Part shown: piece by piece, positions 21,750 to 30,945 of the stretch
Numbering within the stretch: the first letter of the stretch is position 1
Layout of the letters: each line of letters starts with the position of its first letter
Assembly: GCF_030411735.1 (NCBI RefSeq)
Contig: NW_026848186.1
Location: forward strand, 79,947-143,946
Source of the DNA: Phialemonium atrogriseum
Lineage: Eukaryota; Ascomycota; Sordariomycetes; Cephalothecales; Cephalothecaceae
Direction: 5' to 3'
Length of the DNA: 64,000 nucleotides
Position numbers and translations under genes: made by a program
Notes under the pieces: generated by a model
What the model saw: the letters and a program-made list of their open reading frames with translations, nothing else
What the model was told of the DNA's origin: nothing
Databases searched by the model: none

Positions 21750-23525
21750 ATGCAGATGAAAAATATCGACCGGCTTGAGCTGCCGCCTACGGCGGACATG
21801 CATGTCCACTTACGGCAGGCTGAGCTCATGGAGTTGGTAGTTCCCACCGTGAGGAAAGGTGGGGTTGATACGGTCTTTGTGTACGACAGCTCTCTGTGTG
21901 ATATCCTGAAGAGGAATGGAAATGCTAACCAAGAAGCATAGCATGCCCAATCTTGTACGTAGGGATCCTAGAAACCAAACAAATAGAACCGCCAGCTCTA
22001 TTCCATCACTACATGCTAACGTATTCGCGCACAGGTGCCTCCCCTTACGTCTGTTGAGAAGGTATGTCTACAGGCAGAGAATGCCGGACCCCAAAGGCAT
22101 ATATGGATATGAGACTAGAAATAAATAACTGACCGTTGCTAAGGTGCTTGAATACCGATCTCAGCTGCACGCCATAACCCAAGATGTTCATTTCCTCATG
22201 TCACTCTTCGTCAGTCCCCTTGCTTACCCCTGAATCTCACTCAGATAGGGGTCTGTTCGTCTAACGTCCTCCCAGCTTCATCCCTCCGTCACGCCTGAGG
22301 TGATCGCCCAAGCCGCAGCAGCTGGAATCACTGGCGTGAAGATGTACCCTCAAGGCAAGCTTTCCTATTCCCCCTATCTTGCCACAAACACAGCATTAAC
22401 ACGTCATGCTAGGGGTAACAACTAACTCCGAGTCTGGTGTTTCAAATCTTGAGGCCTTCTACACCACATTCGCTGCCATGGAGAAGCATGGGTTAGGTAG
22501 GTACACTGCAGCATGCTTTCTGAGTTCTATCTTCCCCCGATCAATCTGTCCCTGGGTCGCCCCTTTACTCGCGAAGGACTCCAGACGTACCCTGAGAGAG
22601 GAATGGAAGCTAACAAAGCTATGTGTTTGGACAGTGCTGAACCTCCACGGAGAGGTTCTGGAGTCGCTTGCACCAGCAGACACAACGCTGGAAGAAGCGT
22701 TCCTTCCAACCCTCAAGACGCTCCATGAGCGGTTCCCACAGCTGCGCATCGTGGTGTGTATCTTCTGGACTCCACTTTGGGCAATCGCTGACTCTCTCCA
22801 TCGTAGCTCGAGCATTGTACTACCGCAGCGGCTGTAGAGGCTGTGCGGGCTTGCGGACCTACTGTTGGCGGTATGGCTCGCCGTTCTTGTTTTCGTCTCG
22901 CTGGGTGTATAACGAGTGATGCTGATATCAGTGGACTGTAGCGACAATCACTGCCCACCACCTCTACCTCACCTCCCACGAAGCCTGCTGCGACCCCTTC
23001 GCCTTCTGCAAGCCGATCCCGAAGAAGCCCACGGACAGAGACGCGCTGGTCCGGGCCGTTGTCAGCGGCGACACCAAGTTCTTCTTGTGAGTCATCCCTC
23101 CACCCCAATTCGCCTTCACGAGGCTCGTTAGTAAACCTACTAAATCGTCATCCTCCCCGCTCAGTGGAAGCGATAGCGCCCCGCACCCCATCCAGACCAA
23201 GACTTCGGCCGCGCAGGGTAAAGCGCCGGCGGGGGTGTTCACGCAGCCGTTCGCGACGCAGCTCGTCCTACTAGCCCTCGAGGAGGCGATCGAGCGCGGG
23301 GCGATCGTGGAGGCGGATGTGACGCAGGAGAAGCTGGAGGGATTCCTCAGCCGGTCTGGGCGGCGGTTCTACAAGCTGCCCGAGGTTTCGGAGAAGGGGA
23401 AGATTGTACTAGAGAGGAAGGGGGAGAAGATACCCGCGAGTGTGCTGAGTCAGGATGGGAAGGCTGAGGTTGGGAACTCGAGGGTCGGGGCGGAGGTGTT
23501 CAGCTTGAGGTGGGAGGGGGCGTGA
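21750..23525 (+). CDS. URA4: Dihydroorotase, homodimeric (pyrC/URA4 type)
   Basis: Ten exons add to 1089 nt (362 residues): 21750-21880, 21942-21954, 22035-22061, 22144-22209, 22276-22354, 22413-22496, 22635-22753, 22807-22870, 22942-23086, 23165-23525. The enzyme closes carbamoyl-aspartate to dihydroorotate, step three of pyrimidine synthesis, in the cytosol with two zinc ions. All metal ligands are visible: DMHVHLR, GVKMYPQG (carbamylated Lys), FLMSLFLHPSV, LNLHGEV, LEHCTT, TITAHHLYL and FGSDSAPH (catalytic Asp). Exons 2 and 3 are only 13 and 27 nt and encode MPNL and VPPLTSVEK, which the family requires. The fifth intron starts with GC (CAAG|GCAAGC), and the fourth with GTCAGT. The second ATG (21756) is an alternative start. 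Nine introns is high for a filamentous ascomycete. Confidence 0.95.
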
Positions 23526-25932
23526 TGGTTGGCTGGGTTGGAGTTGAAAAGTGTGGACGACGTAAAAAAATGCATGGCTGAATATATACACACTTAGACT
23601 TCGGGAGCTCAACTCTGGAGCCGGAAATGGATTTTTGGTGTCTTGGAGCCGCCCCTGATTTAACGTTGTACGGAATATGTATGCATGTACTGCATCCCCA
23701 GGGAGGTACCTGCACAGTGCCAATGACAGGGGGAGAACCTCACGGGGAGTATGAGCCAGGTTAAACTTGAGTTGCAAAGCAAACACGCATCATGCAAGCC
23801 AGGGATCAGCGATAAGCACTTGCCGGGGAGGCTGTAAACAGTAACCCCATCCCGCCAGTCAGCAGTCTCCAAACCCATCATCAGTTGATCGAAGGAAAGC
23901 ACGTTATGGATCTGCGCTTTTCTCCGCGGCATTGGATGCCGATCACTACTTTCTTCGGAATAATTCTCCTCGGCCCTGGGACTAAATCCAAATATCACCA
24001 TCTTCTAGTGCGATGTCGGCCACAACTTGTAAGCATTTGGCGGTCAAGGGAGAAGATGAATCTTGCTTCTCTTGTCGCGAGCGCGGACGAATTAATTTGG
24101 GGGGGCATGTGCGTTGTTACAGTCACCGTTTGTAGCAGCTTACTGTGGTAAGCACCTGGCCTGTGGGCCCCATCCATGCAAGTCATGTTCCACTACGCAG
24201 GAGGTACAGCATTGTACATAAGATGCGTTCCCTCTACTTTTAGAGCCGCTGTAGCCGCACCCGCAACGCATGGATGCGTACATTGCTTAGGTACATACTT
24301 TGCAGTGAAGACCAGAGCCATGTTGCAGCGGTGCGTTGTGATGATAAACATCACGAATCGCAACACGCATAGAATGCAACATCAACCCCACCTCATTGAC
24401 AACAGATGACTTCGTATGGTGGACAGGCAACCATCACGGCAGGTAAGGTCTCCTCCCCTTCGGCATTTAAGCCCTCCCGAGCTGCCTCATTGGCCAGGCG
24501 GGAGGAATCAATTTAGGGCGTCCAAAGGGCGATTGCTCAAGCTCCACCGCCGTTTTCTTGATATGGCCATGGTGCATGCGGGGAATGTCCAAGAAGAGAC
24601 CAACCACCGCCCGGGGCAGGCAGAGGGACGGATAATCATCGAGCCCTAATCATCATGGGAGGCCAGATCAGGCCAGTCGCGCGGTGTCAAATTTGCACAG
24701 ACATGCGAAGTAGGTTGCTCTTTACTCTTCTCTCGTTATTATTGTTCGAGCTATTTATTTTTTTTTTTTTGAGGGGCCAAGCGGAGCGACCAGGCTCAAG
24801 AAAATATCCCTTCTATGTCACAAGCCACGACTCGCGCCTCGCGCCATGAGGAGCGGTCACAAGTGATGGCAGCTCGGGCGAGGGTCGGCAGAGCTTCGGC
24901 ATCGACCAGGATATCGATCTTCCTTGCCCAATATGAGAAAGGCTTCATGCGCGTCGACACAATCACAATCACCCGTGCCAATCATCATGCACCGGGTTCT
25001 AGAAATCGAACGGGCGATTCCCCCATCTCCAGGGTATTTCCGGTTGGCAGCTACAATCGTGCCAAGGAGTGGCACTGTGTCGACTGCCGAGTCCTTGCCT
25101 CGGTCGGACTTGGCCTTGGCGCTCCAGGGGCGTTCCACCGCGTCGATTCATTTCTGGTGTTGTACCATGCCTCATGAGTTCACCTAGGTAGTTCACCGTT
25201 GCCAGACCCGGCCAATCGGGCGGTTTCGCCAGACGGATACTTACTTGTTGTCCATCCGAACGCCTTGAAAGGAACCTAGGCCGTGCCGCCCGATCGCCGT
25301 TTGCCAATCGGGACCGGCAGTAACTCGCTGGTATCGGCCCCGTCCGCGACGGTTGCCCTGAGTCGCGCGAAAAATTCAAACGTCCTTCTTCAGAACTACG
25401 CGCCATCTTGCCACTGCGAAGCCAAGGGCACGCTTGCAATTTGACAGGCTCCGTAATGTTCGAGACTTTGAGTGCCAAGTTACCCACTTGGTGACCCGAA
25501 ATGCTAGGCTTAACCTCCGTCAAGCTTTGCCTCCGTAGCAATACCATTAAACTATTCGCATAGCGGGGACGTGAACACAGCGCAATCCGTGGCCAGGTGA
25601 AGAATAATGTGCCCATGAAGCAAGGTTAGGAAGCCCCGAAACTAGGTTGATGGATGGCGTCAAGAAGATAGCTAGAATGTTTCCTCCTCTATCTGCCTCG
25701 TAAGGCTAGCACTTTTCAACTAGAATGAAGGTAAATAGATACGGTAGAACATATGTGACAAAAATATCGCGGTCTTCCCTCACTTTGCCCTCCTCCGTGC
25801 TTCCCGTAAGCATATCTCCATTAAGATGACAGGACGCTCATCATAGAAACACCATCCCGTCTATTTCCCTTCACATCCCCTTCGCCCTTTCACCTCCCAT
25901 CCACCCCCATCCACCTCTCCATCGCTTCCCCG
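23526..25932. other. Long intergenic region between convergent genes
   Basis: About 2.4 kb between two 3' ends. The longest open frame, on the minus strand at 24999-25616, has no recognisable domain and I do not call it. No RNA gene or mobile element recognised. Confidence 0.45.
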
Positions 25933-27012
25933 TCACCCCCCCTTAACCCCCCCACCCAAATCTTCCACCGCCCCCTCCCGATCCCACGTCCCCCTCTCAA
26001 GCGCCTCCACCTCCCCAATGAGGCCCCAGACTGCCCGCCTCGCGGCCGCAGCCTCGGCCTCCTGCGCCCGCATCGTCTCCGCGAACGCCGCGGCCGCGAA
26101 GTCGGGCAGGGGCGCGCGCGCCGCGATGCGGTAGTCGTACACGACGACGTCCTCCTCCAAGCGGGCGGCGGGCCGGCGATGGCGGTGCGAGAGGACCACG
26201 CAGTCGAGGGTGATGGCTGTCGGGTCGGCCGGGCCGGGGCCCGAGGGGGGTCGGAGCTTGTGGTAGACGGAGATGGTGTCGGGGTAGACGAGGGGCTGGG
26301 ACAAGGGGAGAAAAGGGTCAGTAAGTTATAGAGTCGGCGGAAGGGTCGAGTCGACTCACGAATTTGAACTCGGACTTCAATGACCTCATGATCAGCCCCG
26401 TCGCCCGCGGCTTCATCAGCTCGGCCCATGCCTCGCGGTGCTCCGGCGCCGCCCGCACGGAAAAGTCGGTTATCCAGTCGACGCGCGCCGACTCGGCGTA
26501 GCGGAAGTAGTTGACGTTGTTGACGTGGCCCTACCCATCGCGTCCGCTTTCGTTAGCATACAAGTTCGGCCTCTCTCCCCATCTCCCTCTCTCTTCTCCT
26601 CTGCTCCCGACAAACAAACCCCGTGGAAGGGTGCGGTGGTGTGGGGAAAACGTACAAAGGAGTCCATCTCCCCCCACACAACCCTCCGACTATCCCCGGC
26701 CCGCCCGCCCCCGCGCGTGAGGAACCCCTCGCTCCCGGCGAGGAGGTGGCGCCACTCGGCCGCCAGGACGGCCAGCACGCGCGCCGCGCGCGACACCTGG
26801 TCCGCCGAGCACCCAAACGCCAGGCACCGGCCCACGCGGGCCTGCAGGTCCGAGACCCAGCGCTGCGGCGGCGCGGGGGGCAGAGACTGGCCTGTTGTCG
26901 AGGTAGAGGCGGCGGCGGCCGAGGAGAGGTGGAGGCGGGTCGGAGGGGGCCCGGTTCGGAATGTGCCTGAGGGACAGCCCCTGGAGAGCTTTAGGCGTGG
27001 GCGGGCGGGCAT
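25933..27012 (-). CDS. Hot-dog fold acyl thioesterase (4HBT-like)
   Basis: Three exons (27012-26656, 26530-26360, 26295-25933) give 296 residues; both joins are phase 0, and the first intron has a GCTAAC branch point. The centre carries the 4-hydroxybenzoyl-CoA thioesterase signature EMDSFGHVNNVNYFRYAES (about 115-133), including Asp117 and the HVNN turn, then RSLKSEFKFPLVYPDTISVYHK and DCVVLSHRHRR, which match later hot-dog strands. The first 40 residues are rich in Arg, Ser and Ala with few acidic residues, so mitochondrial import is likely. These proteins cleave acyl-CoA or acyl-ACP thioesters; the substrate here is unknown. The gene is head to head with an LYR protein over 404 bp, and both are expected in mitochondria. 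Confidence 0.82.
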
Positions 27013-27416
27013 TGTGGGCGGGCACGGGGGCCGTCGATTTAGCGGGTTAAGGGGCCGTCAATTGGGGGTTTCTCGAGGTCAATTGGACTGGTGATGGACG
27101 TCTCGAGCTCCCCGTAGACTTTGTGGTGTCTAGATTGGCGGTAGGGAGAAGCCGAGTTCGAAGTCGTGAAGTGTAGCAAGGTGGTTAATTAAAGCCGCGC
27201 CCTCCTCCGCTAACGGCGGGGTCGCGGAAATGGCGTCAGAGCCAAGCAGAAGACCGAGGCAAGCCGGGGTAGGTTGTGGCGCGTCATCTCAAGGAAAAGG
27301 ACAAACAATCCATCTCCCCAAGTTCCCAATCCTCGCGACAGCGAACTCCACTCGAAGGATAGATGCGATTTGATTCCGCACTACGGTTCCTCTCCCCACG
27401 CCCCGCCGATTAAGTT
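27013..27416. promoter_or_regulatory. Divergent promoter region of the thioesterase and LYR genes
   Basis: The 404 bp between two divergent start codons must contain both promoters. No specific site recognised. Confidence 0.5.
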
Positions 27417-27876
27417 ATGCCATCGCCCAACCCGGCGCTACGGAGACAGGTTGTCAGCATCTACAAAGGTCCGCCCGACCCATACACAAGCACAATGAAC
27501 AGCTTCCAAGTGACCTATTGATCAGAACAACCCCGCGCGCCTCTCCTCCTCTGCCAGTGCAAAGTCAGCGGCTAACCAATCCACCCGGGGCCTCCCGCCC
27601 GGTGCACAGAGCTCCTCAACCTCGGCAAGGACTACCCGTTGGGGTTCGACTACTTCCGGACGAGGCTGCACGGCGCCTTCATGGCGAACGCCGGGCTGCG
27701 GGACGAGGAGGAGATCCGGAAGGGGATAGCGAGGGCCGAGTTTGTGCGAAAAGGTGCGCGACCTGGCTGACTGGCAATGGCCGATCCTATACTGCCCCGT
27801 GGCCCGTCCCCCTTCAAACGCAAGGGGAGAATCGACCGAGCTGACATTTGCAATAACAGAGGTCGAGGCGCTGTAA
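27417..27876 (+). CDS. LYR motif protein, ETFRF1/LYRM5-like
   Basis: Exons 27417-27468, 27610-27753 and 27860-27876 give 70 residues. The small first exon (MPSPNPALRRQVVSIYKE) is needed to complete the N-terminal LYR-type helix; the body follows as LLNLGKDYPLGFDYFR, RLHGAFMANAGL and EEEIRKGIARAEFVRKEVEAL. The L-Y-x-L..G-DYP-G-DYF-RLH pattern is that of LYRM5/ETFRF1, a mitochondrial matrix protein which in animals removes FAD from electron-transfer flavoprotein. Two uncertainties remain. The first donor is GTCCGC, which is weak. The TAA stop at 27874 is embedded in CTGTAAGTCC, a perfect donor, so the transcript may instead splice onward; homologues usually continue with a Tyr/Arg-rich tail after EVEAL. 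Confidence 0.75.
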
Positions 27877-28839
27877 GTCCGACGATTCTCCTTCCTCTAC
27901 ATTCCCGTTTCGATCCCGACGTTACGAGCCTTCAAATGCACGGCAGAAGAGGGAGCCTGGGTCGCAAGCGAGAGGCTCCCAAGTCTCAATTCCCCAGTAA
28001 TATCGTGGTTACCAGTGAATGATCAAAAATATCCAATGTTCAATTCTTCTCCTATATGTCGAGCCAGAAAGAAAACCCGGCCAGCTCCAGCTCCGACCCC
28101 GCCCTGGTTCCCGAGCAGGTATCTATGTACAGTACATACATACAGGAGGAGCAAGAAGAAAGCGACGCTATGCCTTGCGAGAAGAGGCTCATCGATTTGG
28201 CCCGACCTCTGAAAAAAAAACAATCCCATCACTCCAGACCCATATACCCCCCCCGCCCTCTATAATGAAGTTTTACGTGTTGTTGTGTTTCCCCCCCTTT
28301 TTTTCGTTTATTTTCCCTCCTTTTATGTCATGATTTGGCCCAGCGGCTGCGAGGGCTGAAAAAAAAAACCCAACCTTCAAGTGTGGCCAGGAAGAACAGT
28401 AGCCCGGCTAATGTGCTTCTCTGAATCGAAACGAATAGGTACTATTTGAAGAGATACCGGACGCTGAGGAAGCGGTATGATGTGACATGAAGCTTTTTAG
28501 CACAAGCTGGGAGGTCCATGTGGTAGGTGGTAGATGGCAGATGGTTGAACTCGGAGCATCGGGCTCATTCCGATGGGCGCAACAGAGCCCTGGTTTCAGT
28601 GGCATGATGAGATCCAAAATCTCCTGGACTCGGGAGTGACTCGGAAGTGGCGTACGGAGTCGGGTTGTCGTGAGGGGGGGTCCGGTTTCGAGGCTGGACA
28701 TGAGTAAGATTGGGCAGCTGCTGCTGAGTGTAGAATATGTGTAGGATATCTGAGCAGGGAGTGAAGGCCAATAAACACATGGCTATTGTCGAGAACCTCC
28801 GGGATTCCCCAAATCGTCCATTTCAGATGACGTTCCGGA
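27877..28839. other. Convergent intergenic region
   Basis: No separate gene recognised. It may hold a last exon of the LYR gene: a frame from the AG at about 28119 reads YLCTVHTYRRSKKKA and stops near 28212, but I cannot confirm it. The right part is the 3' side of the methyltransferase gene, with A and T runs at 28211-28370. Confidence 0.4.
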
Positions 28840-30945
28840 TCATGACTTCTTCTTGGCCCACCAGGCTCCGACCTCGAGACATTCGCCCCAGCTCGTCCCG
28901 TTCTCCTTGACGAGGTCGTTCATCATCTTGCCCAGCCAGCCGTCCCACTCGTCCTGGCTCTTGCCGCTGGCCTCCCGCAGCACCCCCTCCAGGCCCTGTA
29001 TCTGCTGCACGACCGTCGTCAGCGCCGTCCTCCTCAGCGCCGCCTGCGCCGCCGTCAGCGGCCGGCCGGCGTCGCGTGCCCCCTTGGGTGCCGGCGGCCC
29101 CCTGCTCTTGCCCTTGGTCTCGATGTAGCTCTTGCCATCCTTGGTGACGACCCCGCCGACACCCTCGCGCTCCCACCGAGCCTCGGAGAGTGGCACCGCC
29201 AGCCGCCGCGATCCTATGCCCGCCAATATCTCAGCTTCCTGGAGGAGCATCGGCCCTATCAGCGTGCACGGCATAGCTGACAGGCCGCGCGCCTCGAGCG
29301 CCCGCGACACCCACCCGTTGTATTCGACCAGGAAGTTGTTGAGGGGTGCCGACAACGGCGTGTTGCCCGTCATAATATACGCGCCGAGGCTAGCAGCTGC
29401 GGTCTGCTCATCTTCCTCACTGTCGGAGGAGTCGCTGTCGCCGCCACCACCGCCGTCTGTGCCTCCCGCTCCACCTTGGCCCTGGTTGGCCGGCTGGCGG
29501 ACTTGTTGTCGTGATTCCGGAACGTGGGGCCGTAGCATGCGAATAGTGTGGTCGCTCTCCCAGATCTCGAGAGTCCCACCAGGACTTAGCATGCGGAGAT
29601 ACTCGTCCATGAACGGCTGCTGGAGACCGCTGGAGGTGGCGAGGGACATGTCCTTAACCATGATCAGGTCAAACTCGCCGCTTGCAAAGGGCCAGGGGAG
29701 TTTGCGCATATCGTGCTGTACGAATCGCCACCTCATATCACTATCAGGCCGTGCATCGGCCGGAGAGGAGGAAGAGGCCCCTGATGCTCTATTTCCTTCG
29801 CGGGCCCCCGCGTTAGAATTATTCCTGCTGCCGGAATTGCCGCCCTGTCCGCCGGCTCCCGCGGCGATGGGCGCGATGTCGATGCCCGCAAAGGAGATGT
29901 CCGAGTGGCCGTGCCGCGCGTAGTAACGATGACACATCATGCTCCAGAATCCCGAGCCGCAGCCGACTTCGAGCACCCGCGTAGGCGGCTTGTTTGCGAA
30001 TTCGGGAGAGCATATTGGGCCGCCGAAGAGCTGGAACAACATAAGAATCCTCAAGCTTTGCCGATGTAGCTCCGCAAGGTCGACGGGTAAGGGATAAGGG
30101 AGCGAGGGGTCGGAGATGTAGGTGCGGCCGTTGCGGACGATCAAGGGCTTCGCGGCGGACTCGGCATTCCATGGCGTCTCGCTCGACAGCATGGTGCGGC
30201 TGCTCAGCGTGGTGCCTCCCGAATTGCTCGAGACCACGCTGTCGGCACGAGTAGATGGACCGGCACCCGCTGAGGATATCTTGGACATGGGGTTCGGGTC
30301 GGCAAACATGGCGGCATGTTGAAACATACGGCGGTCTTGATGCGACGTGGCGGCAGCGGACGCTGTCGCTGACGCCGACGTTGATGCTGAGGTTGACGTA
30401 TGAAGAGGGTAGGAGAAGGACAGCGGTCGAGCGAGGCGCGGCGATGCCGGGGTTTGTGCCGATGCCGGGCCGGACTCGTTCGTGTTTGTAGCGTTTTCAG
30501 TTTCGGTGTCGATACGAGGGGTCGCTGGCAATTGCTTTGTTTGGTAGTATTTGACCAAGGCAGCCACCCGGTCCCGGCGCTGGTGATGCTGATGCTGTTG
30601 TTGTTGCTGCGGCTGTTGCTGGTTATTGTGGCTGTGGGGCTGGTTGGGATCGAGAGTAGGGAGGTGGCCGTGTTCAGCAGGCGAGTTTCCCTCGCCTGCC
30701 CCACCAGCTGGGTCGTGGCCCTGGAGCTCCTGCGGCAGAAGCGGCAGCGGGATGTCGTGGGTCGGAAGGTTATTCGAACTGCAGCTCGAGGCCCTGGAAT
30801 GGCCGGGAATCCGCGGTTTTCTCTTGGGTCGGGCACCGGATGTGGAATTGGATCGATTTGGCCGGTCGGGTCGAGGCTTTGGCTTTTGGTGGTAGGTGCT
30901 TGGGACAGGAGCCCTGGCGGCGGCGTAGGACCAGGAGTACTCCAT
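28840..30945 (-). CDS. Large SAM-dependent methyltransferase-domain protein
   Basis: One exon, 701 residues. The first 290 residues are disordered and low-complexity: Pro/Arg-rich (18-50), a His/Gln block (104-123) and Ser/Thr/Ala-rich stretches. A class I methyltransferase core follows with motif I VLEVGCGSGFWSMM (about 323-337), FAGIDIAPIA as acidic loop, VQHDMRKLPWPFASGEFDLIMVKD and LRMLSPGGTLEIWESD. It is interrupted by a Gly/Asn/Ser insertion between the second strand and WRFVQHD, and by a Gly/Asp/Ser block before DEEDEQTAA. It ends in a helical tail (AALRRTALTTVVQQIQGLEG). This layout is common in uncharacterised fungal methyltransferases, which I know only as 'methyltransferase domain' proteins. 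The acceptor is unknown. It is divergent from CCR4 across 3.7 kb. Confidence 0.82.
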   Translation of the reverse strand: MEYSWSYAAARAPVPSTYHQKPKPRPDRPNRSNSTSGARPKRKPRIPGHSRASSCSSNNLPTHDIPLPLLPQELQGHDPAGGAGEGNSPAEHGHLPTLDPNQPHSHNNQQQPQQQQQHQHHQRRDRVAALVKYYQTKQLPATPRIDTETENATNTNESGPASAQTPASPRLARPLSFSYPLHTSTSASTSASATASAAATSHQDRRMFQHAAMFADPNPMSKISSAGAGPSTRADSVVSSNSGGTTLSSRTMLSSETPWNAESAAKPLIVRNGRTYISDPSLPYPLPVDLAELHRQSLRILMLFQLFGGPICSPEFANKPPTRVLEVGCGSGFWSMMCHRYYARHGHSDISFAGIDIAPIAAGAGGQGGNSGSRNNSNAGAREGNRASGASSSSPADARPDSDMRWRFVQHDMRKLPWPFASGEFDLIMVKDMSLATSSGLQQPFMDEYLRMLSPGGTLEIWESDHTIRMLRPHVPESRQQVRQPANQGQGGAGGTDGGGGGDSDSSDSEEDEQTAAASLGAYIMTGNTPLSAPLNNFLVEYNGWVSRALEARGLSAMPCTLIGPMLLQEAEILAGIGSRRLAVPLSEARWEREGVGGVVTKDGKSYIETKGKSRGPPAPKGARDAGRPLTAAQAALRRTALTTVVQQIQGLEGVLREASGKSQDEWDGWLGKMMNDLVKENGTSWGECLEVGAWWAKKKS

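Noticed and set aside
25005..25035. Possible tRNA T-arm (GTTCGAT on the minus strand)
   Set aside because: No complementary stem around the loop word and no A box at the right distance.
24999..25616. 205-codon open frame on the minus strand in a gene-poor stretch
   Set aside because: Has an ATG, but the composition is Arg/Ser/Pro-rich, there is no domain and no splice or promoter context. Could be a lineage-specific gene, but the sequence alone does not support it.
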